DNA from: a bacterium
Lineage (GTDB): Bacteria > Elusimicrobiota > Elusimicrobia > UBA1565 > UBA9628
Assembly: GCA_021822495.1 (NCBI GenBank)
Contig: JAKAQO010000003.1
Span: 19,227 to 83,226, forward strand
Direction of reading: 5' to 3'
DNA: 64,000 nucleotides
Shown piece by piece: positions 8,468 through 16,751 of this stretch. Position numbers and translations under genes: made by a program. The notes under the pieces are model-generated. The model saw only the letters and a list, made by a program, of their open reading frames with translations. It did not search any database and was not told the DNA's origin. Positions within the stretch are counted from its first letter, which is position 1. Every line of letters begins with the position of its first letter.

Positions 8468-9159
8468 TCAAGGAAGAAATTGTCTTCTATCTCAAATCCA
8501 ACCTGGGGAAATTCCCGTTTTCGGAACTGAAAGCTCAGTTGTTATCCGAGGGGGTTTCAGAAGAAGACATTAAAGACGCCTTAAAAGCGGCCAAGCGCGC
8601 CCAAAGCCGGGAGCGTTTCGGACGATTTTTGATGGTTCTAGGCGGACTCGCCTTATTTTCCTCCGTCGTTTTTATCTTTTTGCGCCCGACCCGGCAGCGC
8701 TTGGGAAACCCTATCACCAGCCCCGTATTCTTGAGTCCCTTCGCTTATACCCTTCATATCCCTAATGGCTACGAAGCCGTCGTTGACCAAAGAACAAAAA
8801 GGCGGGAAACCGTTTTTTTCTGCCAAAAAGGGACCGACCCCAGCACGTTTTTAGACCAAAGTCTTTATGGACAATTAGGCATCGTTCGCCTTAAGACTTT
8901 GCCAAATCCTTTTCCCAACGATATATCCGCCTTTCAAAAACTCAGTCAAATTGTCATCTCCCGGGCAAAAACAAACCGTTCACCTTTTCAGGTCAAACCT
9001 CTTGAAGTTTCCAATATGCCGGGGCTTGAAATCGACTTTTCTCCTCCCGCCTCCAAAATCCTGACCTATATTCTTGGCTCTAAAAATCTCTATATTTTTT
9101 TAACCGGCCCCAGCAATCCCAACGGCCCCGTCATCATTGGCAGCCTACGGGAAATCTGA
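8464..9159 (+). CDS. Hypothetical membrane-anchored protein
   Basis: 231 residues. A helical N-terminal part (about 1-58) is followed by one strong membrane segment (FLMVLGGLALFSSVVFIFL, about 60-78) and a ~150-residue domain expected outside the cytoplasm, with alternating hydrophobic segments suggestive of beta structure. I recognise no family. The ATG overlaps the preceding stop (ATGA). No cysteine motif or catalytic signature is visible. Confidence 0.65.
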   Translation: MIKEEIVFYLKSNLGKFPFSELKAQLLSEGVSEEDIKDALKAAKRAQSRERFGRFLMVLGGLALFSSVVFIFLRPTRQRLGNPITSPVFLSPFAYTLHIPNGYEAVVDQRTKRRETVFFCQKGTDPSTFLDQSLYGQLGIVRLKTLPNPFPNDISAFQKLSQIVISRAKTNRSPFQVKPLEVSNMPGLEIDFSPPASKILTYILGSKNLYIFLTGPSNPNGPVIIGSLREI

Positions 9160-9220
9160 CGCGCGAACTTTCCCCGCCTTCCCTGCGTAATAAATAAAGA
9201 GGCGACGTTGATAAAAAACC

Positions 9221-10621
9221 ATGTTAAAAACGCTTTTCTTTTCATTTTTAGATATTTTTTTAACTATCGCAGTATGCGCAAATCTCCGGGCTTCTTCGTT
9301 CCCCCAACTTAAGAACCCCGCCCCGATTTTAGCTCAAAATTCCAGCTCGAACAACTTACTCGCCAATATCGAAAAGAAAAAAATTTGGCCCCATGCGGCG
9401 GTCTTGAGGAATCTGTCCAATTGCTGGAAGTCTTCTTGCTGGCCATGGAAGAGTTCTCCCGCGGAAATACAAACCGAAAAAAAATCGCTCAAAAGATATT
9501 CCGCCATCCCCAAAATGACTCAACGAACGCAGAAAAAGATTCAAAGCCGCCTAAAAGCCATGGGCTCACGCTATCCCAACGACTTATTGCTCGTTTCGCC
9601 TTCAACTCAAAATCCGGCTTCGATTGCCCAAAGAACAAAAATCCTCAAGCAATTTGATCAGGAACAAATTAAACTTATTCGCCGATATTGGCCGAACTGG
9701 AAAGATTCCGCCAATAGCAATTCAAGCGCAGTCTTCGGAGGAGGCGGGGGTGGCGGAGCCGCCGGCGGAAAGAAAAAAAATAAAAAGAGCGGAATTTCAG
9801 GAGGAGCGGGGGGTGGTGGAGGCGGGGGCGGCGGTTCTTCCGGAGGCGGATCTGGAGGAGGCGGTGGAAGCCCCCCCGGCGCTTCCGGATCGCCCGCCAT
9901 GTCCGAAGCCCAAGCTCTTAAAAATTCTGTTCCAAAAACGGCGGCCGTCCCCTCCCCACCCAAATCATCTTCAAAACCCGTTCCGAAACCTCAAAAAGCG
10001 CCCGCGCCCAAAAGCGCAAAAACCGTCAAAAAAATTAAGCGCGCGCCGCCGCCCATAAAAACGGCCCAGAAACCGGCCATTTCTCAAAAAACAAAAGCCA
10101 AATCTCCTCTCCTAAAACCTCAACCGAAGGCTCTTTTAAGTTCTCATCCTAAAAAGACCATTCCAGTTCCCGAGCCAAATAAAAAATCCTCCCAATCCCA
10201 CCCGAACCTTAAAAAGGGAATCGCCCCCGTCTCGCCATTTTCTCCGCTTAACAAGCCCCAAGCCTTTCAAGAGGCCCCATCACCATCGAGAAGAATTTCC
10301 CGTCCTACAAAAAAAACTCCGCCCAAGAGTCTTAAAAATGTCGCGATCGCGAAAACCAACAGCGCAATTTCCAAGGAATATTCCTATCCCCAGAACAATT
10401 CCAAAACCAGAGAAAGCGAAGCTCAAACGCCCGATTCCAAATCAAAACCTCTTCCCCTGGATCAAGCCCCTCCGAGCGCCAAAATATTTCCCAAGGGCGC
10501 ACGGAACGCTCGGCCTTCGGCCTTGACCGCGCGTTCGAAAAAATCAGACATTCCCGTCTTTCTCATTGCCTCTTCTTTAACATCGCTGGCCGCCCTAATT
10601 CTCATGCTCTGGTTTCTTTAA
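9221..10621 (+). CDS. Low-complexity Gly- and Pro/Lys-rich protein with C-terminal membrane segment
   Basis: 466 residues: an N-terminal signal-like hydrophobic segment (FFSFLDIFLTIAVC), a region with several CW pairs, a long glycine-rich block (about 172-222), then ~200 residues rich in Pro, Lys and Ser without globular character, and a C-terminal hydrophobic helix (VFLIASSLTSLAALILMLWF). It looks like an extended envelope-spanning or surface protein; the function is unknown. The proline-rich ORF on the other strand is the mirror of the glycine block. Located just before the TadG/TadE-like pair, so a role in the same envelope structure is possible. Confidence 0.6.
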   Translation: MLKTLFFSFLDIFLTIAVCANLRASSFPQLKNPAPILAQNSSSNNLLANIEKKKIWPHAAVLRNLSNCWKSSCWPWKSSPAEIQTEKKSLKRYSAIPKMTQRTQKKIQSRLKAMGSRYPNDLLLVSPSTQNPASIAQRTKILKQFDQEQIKLIRRYWPNWKDSANSNSSAVFGGGGGGGAAGGKKKNKKSGISGGAGGGGGGGGGSSGGGSGGGGGSPPGASGSPAMSEAQALKNSVPKTAAVPSPPKSSSKPVPKPQKAPAPKSAKTVKKIKRAPPPIKTAQKPAISQKTKAKSPLLKPQPKALLSSHPKKTIPVPEPNKKSSQSHPNLKKGIAPVSPFSPLNKPQAFQEAPSPSRRISRPTKKTPPKSLKNVAIAKTNSAISKEYSYPQNNSKTRESEAQTPDSKSKPLPLDQAPPSAKIFPKGARNARPSALTARSKKSDIPVFLIASSLTSLAALILMLWFL

Positions 10622-10641
10622 AACATGAAACAATTTAGACC

Positions 10642-10670
10642 TTGAAAATTTTAAGTTTCGGGGTTATAAC
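10642..10670 (+). promoter_or_regulatory. Promoter of the TadG/TadE-like genes
   Basis: TTGAAA (10642-10647), 17-base spacer, TATAAC (10665-10670). The -10 ends 5 bases before the ATG at 10676, so transcription should begin at about the start codon (leaderless). Confidence 0.65.
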
Positions 10671-10675
10671 AGAAT

Positions 10676-11803
10676 ATGCGGCTCTCGAGAGGACAAATCC
10701 TGATTCCGGCCCTTCTCATGTTTCCAACCTTGATGCTTTTTGTGTATTTGATTTACGAAACCGCCAAACTCTCTCGCGAGAAAATCCGCCATCAATTCGC
10801 CATTGATTCGGCCGCTTTCGTTGAAATGACCAACTATTCTGATTTCTTGAACCGGACGGCCTATGTCAACGGGGCTTTTCCCATGCGCATTTTCTACGAG
10901 GGCTTTCATTCGACCACTTTAACCAATATGGGCAAAACCAATTGCGATGCGGCCGTGAATCAATATGCCACTGGCGGGAGCTTGGCTATTGACGATCTCC
11001 TCTATGGAGAAGGGACCTTTCCGCGAGATCCCTCTTACGCCACCAGCAATACAGAAGCCCCAGGCTCGGCTTCCTGGAAAATCGCCTATGATCCCGCCTC
11101 CGTCCGCGGCCCCAATCTCAACACGGCCACTCCAACTAACTTTGATTCTTCCAACGCCCATACGGACTCGACCGGAAAAAACTGCGGAGGAACTCCTTGC
11201 TTGACGCTTATTAGCGAACAAACCGCCAACTGTTGGAATATCAACTGGACTGACGCGACCCAAGTCATGAATCTTTATGTCCAGATTTACCAGCTTCTAG
11301 GCTCGGTTGAATCGGCGCAATTTTCCGTTCTTCAGCGTCTATCAAGCGGACATCAATTTTTTACGAAGTCTTACTGGCTTAATCTGGGAACGCAAGAAGC
11401 CTTGAGCCAAGCCCAGGGCGTTCAATTTCCACCGGTGAGTTTTACCAGTCAAGTCCAAATGCACTGTGTGCCAAAAATTTTTTACTACGCCAATAAGCTG
11501 ATTTCTGGGAATCCTTATCAGCCTTACGGAATATTCAACAACTCCCCGGGAACCGGCATGGCCTCGACCATCAGCGGCTGCGATGGGCTTTTTCAACTAG
11601 CGACCGTTAACCCCAGCGCCATTCAATCGGCGGAAGGGGGTTGGCCCGCCTCGATTACCTGGACGCCTCCTCAAAATTCTTTCAATGTCCCGCTGGGACA
11701 AGCCACGGTTCACGCCACCGCCTCTTTGTGGCCCGGGGCGGATAATGAAGCCGCCGTCTGGCCAGATCCCACTCCCCATTTTCAAACGAGACTTCATCCA
11801 TGA
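10676..11803 (+). CDS. TadG-like pilus-assembly/secreted protein
   Basis: 375 residues. The N-terminus RGQILIPALLMFPTLMLFVY resembles the TadE/TadG class of pseudopilin-like membrane anchors, followed by a helical stretch (IDSAAFVEMTNYSDFLNR) usual in TadG-like proteins, and then a Cys-, Asn- and Ser-containing extracytoplasmic domain. It overlaps the TadE-like gene by 4 bases. No TadA ATPase, TadB/C or RcpA secretin is in the window, so these may be an orphan pair served by a machine elsewhere. Confidence 0.6.
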   Translation: MRLSRGQILIPALLMFPTLMLFVYLIYETAKLSREKIRHQFAIDSAAFVEMTNYSDFLNRTAYVNGAFPMRIFYEGFHSTTLTNMGKTNCDAAVNQYATGGSLAIDDLLYGEGTFPRDPSYATSNTEAPGSASWKIAYDPASVRGPNLNTATPTNFDSSNAHTDSTGKNCGGTPCLTLISEQTANCWNINWTDATQVMNLYVQIYQLLGSVESAQFSVLQRLSSGHQFFTKSYWLNLGTQEALSQAQGVQFPPVSFTSQVQMHCVPKIFYYANKLISGNPYQPYGIFNNSPGTGMASTISGCDGLFQLATVNPSAIQSAEGGWPASITWTPPQNSFNVPLGQATVHATASLWPGADNEAAVWPDPTPHFQTRLHP

Positions 11804-12345
11804 AAAAGAAACGGCTCTCAAGCGGTCAAGGCCAAAGGCCGAGCGTCCTTGCCGCGCTTTGGGAAAGGCGTCAGCGACAAGGGCGCGGTCAGGCCACCAC
11901 CGAAACGGTGCTTCTATTTCCCATCTTCATGTTCTTTCTCTTTGTCTTCGCCAAAATTTTTGCGATGCTCATTTTAGTTCAAAAAATGGAAATTGCGTCC
12001 TTTTACGGAGCCAGAAGATGGCAGCTTGAATCTCACCGAAATGAAAGCGCGTTTCCAGACAATAACCTTCAAAGCGACATTCAAAATAAAGTCAGCGCTT
12101 ATCTCGGATACAACAATTCTGAGACTCAAAAGTTTCTGGGGCTAGTGCCCACGGGTTCTGGCGGAGGAGCTTCTTTTCAATGCACCCCCACTGAATTTTG
12201 GCAGGTCTGCACTCTTCAAGTCAAAACCCAGCCCATCGACATCGCCTGGATGTATCATTCCCCGGGATACACTTTTGAAGTGACGAAATACGTTCCTCAC
12301 CGGGATCGCCCTATTCCCTTTGTTCTGCCAGGAATGGGACCATGA
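11800..12345 (+). CDS. TadE-like pseudopilin protein
   Basis: 181 residues. After a basic N-terminal tail comes GRGQATTETVLLFPIFMFF, with Gly before a potential prepilin cleavage site and Glu at position +5, then a membrane helix: the TadE signature. The rest is a small extracytoplasmic domain with two cysteines (about 128 and 137). ATG overlaps the TadG-like stop (ATGA). Probable minor pilin or pilus-assembly factor. Confidence 0.65.
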   Translation: MKKKRLSSGQGQRPSVLAALWERRQRQGRGQATTETVLLFPIFMFFLFVFAKIFAMLILVQKMEIASFYGARRWQLESHRNESAFPDNNLQSDIQNKVSAYLGYNNSETQKFLGLVPTGSGGGASFQCTPTEFWQVCTLQVKTQPIDIAWMYHSPGYTFEVTKYVPHRDRPIPFVLPGMGP

Positions 12346-12393
12346 TCTCATCTGGCATTAAAGAGAATATCTTGATATAGTTTAAGGAGCGCT

Positions 12394-14199
12394 ATGATCT
12401 CATCTTATCTCATCGAAGTCGCCATCAGCGTCGTGTTTTTGTCCGTTTTGATGCTTTTCATCGGACCGGGGAAACACGGAAGCCTCAAGGCTAAAATCTG
12501 GCTTTTTTTTCAGCGCAACTGGCTGTGGTTCGCGATTATAGCTGGGGTCATTATCTCAATTGTCATCCCCATTTGGTATATGGCTGGAATGGAAGAGAGC
12601 GTCCGCAAATACATCATTGGAATCAACATCGCGTCTCTTCCCTGGGGCATCATTCAAACCTTGGTTTTCGTGGGATTTCTCTATCTTCTCCAATACGGAG
12701 GCGGATTCGCTCAATTTAAAAAGTCCCGCGTGAAGGAAGGTCACGTCAACGTCCGCTTTTCGGACGTTATTGGGCTTACCGAGGCAAAAAAAGACGCCTG
12801 GGAAATGGTGCAGCTCATTAAAGACCGCGCCGCTCTTAAAAAAGTCGGAGGGAAGATTCTTCATGGGATGCTCATGGTCGGCCCGCCGGGATGCGGAAAA
12901 ACTTTACTCGCCAAAGCGATAGCGACCGAAGCAGGCGTTCCCTTTTTATCCGCTTCGGGCTCGGAATTTGTCGAAGTCTTTGTCGGGGTTGGGGCGGCGC
13001 GCGTCAGAAAACTTTTTAAGCAAGCCCGGCAGTTCTCAAAGGCTTATGGAGCCTGCATCATTTTTATCGATGAGCTCGAAGTCTTGGGGCGCTCTCGCGT
13101 CTATTTTGACGCCTTTGGCGGCAATCAAGAGGGAAACCAGACCCTCAATCAACTTTTGGTCGAAATGGACGGGCTCAACGACGATGGAAGCCCCATTGTG
13201 GTCATTGGCGCCATGAACGCCCAAGAAGAAGTTTTGGACGCCGCCCTCTTGCGACCAGGCCGGTTTGACCGCACAATTGCGATTGGACGCCCCAATCTCC
13301 AGGAACGCACCGAGATTTTCGAGTATTACGCAAAAAAGATTAATCTTGAATCCTCCATTGATATCGCTAGATTAGCCCGGAAAGCGGTTTATAAGACTCC
13401 GGCTGAAATTGAAAACATCCTCAAGGAATCCGCCCTGATCGCGACCCGCGACCACCGAGAAATCATCACCTACAAAGATATTTCCGCCGCCATTGAAAGA
13501 ATTGAGCTGGGGGTCGCCCATCGTTTGAACATGACTCAGAGAGAACGCGAAATGACCGCTTTCCATGAAGCCGGGCATCTCCTGATTCTCTATCTCACCC
13601 ATCCGACCAACGACGTTTTCAAGGCTTCCATTATCCAGCGCGGCGGAGTATTAGGGGTTGTTCACTCCATTCCACGGGAAGAACTTTTTAGCTCGGACAT
13701 GAACACGCTCAAAGCCCACATCAAAGTCGCCTTGGGTGGATACATGGCGGAGAAACTCCGTTTCGGCGTCACGACCGACGGCGTGGCTTCCGATTTCGCC
13801 AACGCGACCACCATCGCCCACAATATGGTTTGGCGCTACGGCATGGGCGAAAAAGGATTTGTCGGAGATTATACGCGCATTCCCAAGGAACAACTCTCCG
13901 AAGCCCTCAAGGAACGCCTGAATGCGGCGACCCAAAGGCTTCTTCAACAATCGGTGGAAGAAGTAGAGATGACTCTCAAATCAGAAGCCCATATTCTAGA
14001 TCGCTTCGCCCAAGAACTACTCAAGCGCGATGAGTTGGATTACGATGAAATCGTCGCCATCTTCAGGGAATATGGAAAACCGCCGAAATCTCTTCCTACA
14101 AACTCGGAAATTATCACGCCCAAGGCGGAACCGGTTCTTCCCGTCATCGCCGACAATGAGAGTCAGAATCCTAACGAATCTTTAAAGCCGTTAGAATGA
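12394..14199 (+). CDS. FtsH-like AAA+ zinc metalloprotease, atypical N-terminus
   Basis: 601 residues. Three predicted N-terminal membrane helices (about 4-24, 43-64, 76-99) replace the usual two helices with a periplasmic FtsH_ext domain. The AAA module has Walker A GPPGCGKT (163-170), Walker B IIFIDE (222-227) and the second-region RPGRFDR. The M41 peptidase has HEAGH at 391-395 and the downstream [12 protein letters not shown] and SDF segments. Expected to extract and degrade membrane proteins. ATG follows AAGGAG. The protein is probably a second, divergent FtsH rather than the housekeeping one. Its last 29 bases overlap the convergent marC gene. Confidence 0.85.
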   Translation: MISSYLIEVAISVVFLSVLMLFIGPGKHGSLKAKIWLFFQRNWLWFAIIAGVIISIVIPIWYMAGMEESVRKYIIGINIASLPWGIIQTLVFVGFLYLLQYGGGFAQFKKSRVKEGHVNVRFSDVIGLTEAKKDAWEMVQLIKDRAALKKVGGKILHGMLMVGPPGCGKTLLAKAIATEAGVPFLSASGSEFVEVFVGVGAARVRKLFKQARQFSKAYGACIIFIDELEVLGRSRVYFDAFGGNQEGNQTLNQLLVEMDGLNDDGSPIVVIGAMNAQEEVLDAALLRPGRFDRTIAIGRPNLQERTEIFEYYAKKINLESSIDIARLARKAVYKTPAEIENILKESALIATRDHREIITYKDISAAIERIELGVAHRLNMTQREREMTAFHEAGHLLILYLTHPTNDVFKASIIQRGGVLGVVHSIPREELFSSDMNTLKAHIKVALGGYMAEKLRFGVTTDGVASDFANATTIAHNMVWRYGMGEKGFVGDYTRIPKEQLSEALKERLNAATQRLLQQSVEEVEMTLKSEAHILDRFAQELLKRDELDYDEIVAIFREYGKPPKSLPTNSEIITPKAEPVLPVIADNESQNPNESLKPLE

Positions 14200-14782
14200 A
14201 CTGAACCCCAATCGCGGCCAACATGAGTCCCATCAGCCGGGTGATGATATTGAGCATGGTCGAGCTGAGGCGTTTGGCCCCGGCGCTGGAAAAGGTCAAA
14301 ATAAGGTAAGACAAAACCGCGACTCCCGCGATCGTCAGATAAAGAATTCCGCGGGACACCCAGCCATGCGCGTGATCGGATAAAACAATCGCGGTGGTAA
14401 TCGCCCCGGGACCGGCCAACATCGGGACGGCCAAGGGCGTAATCGCGATGTCGTCCTTGGACATTCCCTCTTGGGTTTCTTCCGCCGTTTCCTGGAGCGG
14501 AGAACGCTTGGCCCTAAGCATATCCAAAGCCGACAGCAAAACGATAAGCCCGCCTGCGACTTGAAAAGCGGGCAAGGTAATTCCAAAGAGGCTGAAAATT
14601 TCAGACCCCAACAAGGCAAAGCCGGTCAGAATTAGCCAGCAAACCATGCAGGCGATTTTCGCGGTATGCCGTTTATCTTGATAACTCAATTTCTCCGTCA
14701 TCGCCAAGAAAGCGGGAATGGCGGCGAAGGGGTCCACGATCGCAAACAGAGAACCGAAAGTTAAAAGAAAATATCCAAGCAT
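14171..14782 (-). CDS. MarC/YchE family inner-membrane protein
   Basis: 203 residues with six hydrophobic helices. Typical MarC family motifs: LFAIVDPFAAIPAFLAMT near the N-terminus and PLAVPMLAGPGAITTAIVL in the middle. The family function is unresolved (once linked to multiple antibiotic resistance, later disputed). ATG 14782 is chosen over an upstream TTG at 14794, which would lie in a palindromic repeat. The start region abuts two repeat copies, so those sequences now form its upstream region. Convergent overlap with the FtsH-like gene. Confidence 0.88.
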   Translation of the reverse strand: MLGYFLLTFGSLFAIVDPFAAIPAFLAMTEKLSYQDKRHTAKIACMVCWLILTGFALLGSEIFSLFGITLPAFQVAGGLIVLLSALDMLRAKRSPLQETAEETQEGMSKDDIAITPLAVPMLAGPGAITTAIVLSDHAHGWVSRGILYLTIAGVAVLSYLILTFSSAGAKRLSSTMLNIITRLMGLMLAAIGVQFILTALKIR

Positions 14783-14792
14783 GATTTTAATC

Positions 14793-14813
14793 AAAGGGGA
14801 CAGTCCCCTTTTT
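14793..14813. repeat. Palindromic repeat copy 2
   Basis: AAAGGGGACAGTCCCCTTTTT with A at the centre. Paired with copy 3 in opposite orientation 14 bases away, between marC and the porin gene. Confidence 0.9.
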
Positions 14814-14827
14814 CACAGCATTCTATC

Positions 14828-14851
14828 AAAAAAGGGGACTGTCCCCTTTTT
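14828..14851. repeat. Palindromic repeat copy 3
   Basis: A-tract, GGGGACTGTCCCC, T-tract with T at the centre. Just beyond the porin stop codon (14857), where the hairpin plus T-run could act as a terminator for the minus-strand porin gene. Confidence 0.9.
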
Positions 14852-14856
14852 CCTTT

Positions 14857-16395
14857 TTAAAACGCCATCACAATCGAGGTCCCGGACTGATAAACATTCG
14901 TCAAGCGGTATCCAGGAATACTCGCGAAAGTATAGGCGCTGGTCGCGGTATTATGCAAATCCCAATAAGAATATTCAAATTTCAACCAAAAGTGATCGCT
15001 CAGTTGCCAATCAATGGCGGCGGTGTATTTATTCATCATCGAAGTCGCGTATCCATTGGCCGGGTTAAGGGCGCTGACCGAGGAATAAAATGTTCCGTCC
15101 AAGGTTTGATTGTCCAACAAGTCTTCGACCGGCCCGCGGCGGTACATTTGGTTGTAAACAAGAACCCCCATCACGTCTTTGCCGTATTTAGGATGGCGAA
15201 TAATGGGAGCCGAGGCCTGAACAAAATAACCGTAATCCTCCTCCGCTGATTCCGCCAACTGGGTATTGCAACCCGTTGTGCTTCCAGCCGTCGCGCAAGG
15301 GCTTCCCCCGGTAGGACTCACATACTGACCGTTCGCTTCCAAGGGCGCCATGAACTGGGTATAGCTGTAAATGCCCTGGCCGGAAAAATTAAGCCCTAAG
15401 TAATCGAAACTCCAGTCCAAAGAATAGACCTCATAATTTAAATTGCCTTCCAGGTTATATTGCCCCCCCGTTCCGGATAAATCCATCGTCACGCCTTCAA
15501 GGTTTGAGGCTCCCTCGGGGAATGGCCAGGGAAATCTCAAATCTCCCAAAGCCCAGACCAGTCTCGCGCCAATGGATTTTGGATTATTATTATCCGCTAA
15601 ATTATTGTCTTGATGACCAAAATCGATATTGGTTCCGTTGCCTGGGATGGGCGGCACCCCCAAATCGCCGGGGTTCGAAAAAGTCCGCAAACGGTTATAG
15701 GACTCACCCAAGCCGTTGACGACATAGAAGGTAATCTCATCGGGAACGAAAATATTTTTGACCGGCGGATAGAAACTAGTCCGGGCGCCGATATCGGTGT
15801 AGCCAATGCTAATCGGAGGCGTCGGGGAATTGGCTCTCACCATCAAATCCAAGCTTTGGGGAGAAGCCATGGATAAAGGTTGCGTGATCGTCAGATAATC
15901 TTGGGGATGATACAACTCGTTATAACGTCCAAAGGGAACCACGAATTTACCTAATTGAAAGTCCCAATTTTGTATTTTTCGATAGCTGAAATTAAGTTGA
16001 TTGAGAATGACCGAGCCTTGGCCGTTGGTCGGCATATGCCACTCGCCCACAATGGGAACGCTGTCGCCCACCGGCCCCTCAAAGCCAAAATACATGCCCG
16101 CCAAATAAACCTCGTCTTGAATTTGGCTCTCAAAACCTTGGTATTTAGGACCGATGTTTCGCCAGTTTAAGGACATACTCCCCGTGGGCTTAAGCATGGT
16201 CAACTTAGAGAGAAGACGATAGACATCCGACTGTTTCTTGAGATCGGCAAAACTCTGGGTTGAAGTCGAGTTCTCGAAATCGGCAAAACCGGCGGCATGA
16301 AGTTTCGCGGTCAAGAACCCCACGAGCAAACCACAAAGCGCCCAAGAGCGGATTTGACAGCGGAAAGAAAAAGAGTTACTATGAAAACGTCCCAT
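14857..16395 (-). CDS. Outer-membrane porin-like beta-barrel protein
   Basis: 512 residues from ATG 16395. A signal peptide (SWALCGLLVGFLTAKLHAAG) is followed by a short helical segment and a long run of alternating amphipathic strands with aromatic girdles, ending in a hydrophobic strand with terminal Phe (QSGTSIVMAF), the usual outer-membrane barrel C-terminus. The segment FQLGKFVVPFGRYNELYHP is typical of phosphate-/anion-selective type porins. Substrate unknown. An upstream TTG at 16434 is rejected because it overlaps the ferredoxin start and adds residues before the signal peptide. Confidence 0.8.
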   Translation of the reverse strand: MGRFHSNSFSFRCQIRSWALCGLLVGFLTAKLHAAGFADFENSTSTQSFADLKKQSDVYRLLSKLTMLKPTGSMSLNWRNIGPKYQGFESQIQDEVYLAGMYFGFEGPVGDSVPIVGEWHMPTNGQGSVILNQLNFSYRKIQNWDFQLGKFVVPFGRYNELYHPQDYLTITQPLSMASPQSLDLMVRANSPTPPISIGYTDIGARTSFYPPVKNIFVPDEITFYVVNGLGESYNRLRTFSNPGDLGVPPIPGNGTNIDFGHQDNNLADNNNPKSIGARLVWALGDLRFPWPFPEGASNLEGVTMDLSGTGGQYNLEGNLNYEVYSLDWSFDYLGLNFSGQGIYSYTQFMAPLEANGQYVSPTGGSPCATAGSTTGCNTQLAESAEEDYGYFVQASAPIIRHPKYGKDVMGVLVYNQMYRRGPVEDLLDNQTLDGTFYSSVSALNPANGYATSMMNKYTAAIDWQLSDHFWLKFEYSYWDLHNTATSAYTFASIPGYRLTNVYQSGTSIVMAF

Positions 16396-16405
16396 CGGAT
16401 TAAAT

Positions 16406-16434
16406 ATTATCAAACAATAGGGAGAAGAGTTCAA
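16406..16434 (-). promoter_or_regulatory. Promoter of the porin gene
   Basis: On the minus strand TTGAAC (16434-16429), 17-base spacer, GATAAT (16411-16406). The -10 ends 10 bases before the ATG at 16395. The -35 overlaps the start codon of the divergent ferredoxin gene. Confidence 0.6.
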
Positions 16435-16748
16435 TGGCGCATGTAATCAACGAAGCCTGCCTGGGAGAAGTTTACGCATCCTGCGTCGATGTTTGTCCGG
16501 TCGAGTGCATTCATCCAGGCGAGTATAAAGGCCAGCCGTTCATGATTATCGATCCCGAGGTTTGCATTGACTGCGGAGTTTGTCTCCCGGAATGCCCCAT
16601 TGGCGCGATTGTGGGGTCGGTGGATGAGTCTCCAGAATGGGCGAAGATCAATGCGGAACTCGCCCCTTCATTTAAAAATAATCCAAAAACGACTCCGCGA
16701 CCGGCCAACGATCCGCCAAAAAAAGCCTCTAACAAGCTGGTCAAATAG
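16434..16748 (+). CDS. Ferredoxin with two iron-sulfur cluster motifs
   Basis: 104 residues. The first set of cysteines is in ACLGEVYASCVDVCPVECIH (C-x7-C-x3-C-x3-C) and the second in CIDCGVCLPECP, the pattern of 7Fe/8Fe bacterial ferredoxins. The C-terminal ~45 residues are charged and Pro/Lys-rich. Small cytoplasmic electron carrier; the partner is unknown. The ATG has a GGGAGAAG site 8 bases upstream, so unlike many genes here it has a true leader. Confidence 0.9.
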   Translation: MAHVINEACLGEVYASCVDVCPVECIHPGEYKGQPFMIIDPEVCIDCGVCLPECPIGAIVGSVDESPEWAKINAELAPSFKNNPKTTPRPANDPPKKASNKLVK

Positions 16749-16751
16749 TTT

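Noticed and set aside
9658..9963. Proline-rich ORF on the minus strand
   Set aside because: It is the reverse reading of the glycine-rich block of the gene at 9221-10621; low complexity on both strands makes it open by chance.
14783..14794. TTG start of marC inside the repeat
   Set aside because: ATG 14782 gives the usual MarC N-terminus; the extra codons come from the repeat flank.
14793..14851. Paired GGGGACTGTCCCC units as a possible CRISPR array
   Set aside because: Only two units of about 22 bases, in inverted rather than direct orientation, with single copies elsewhere in coding sequence and no cas genes in the window. This is a palindromic repeat family, not an array.
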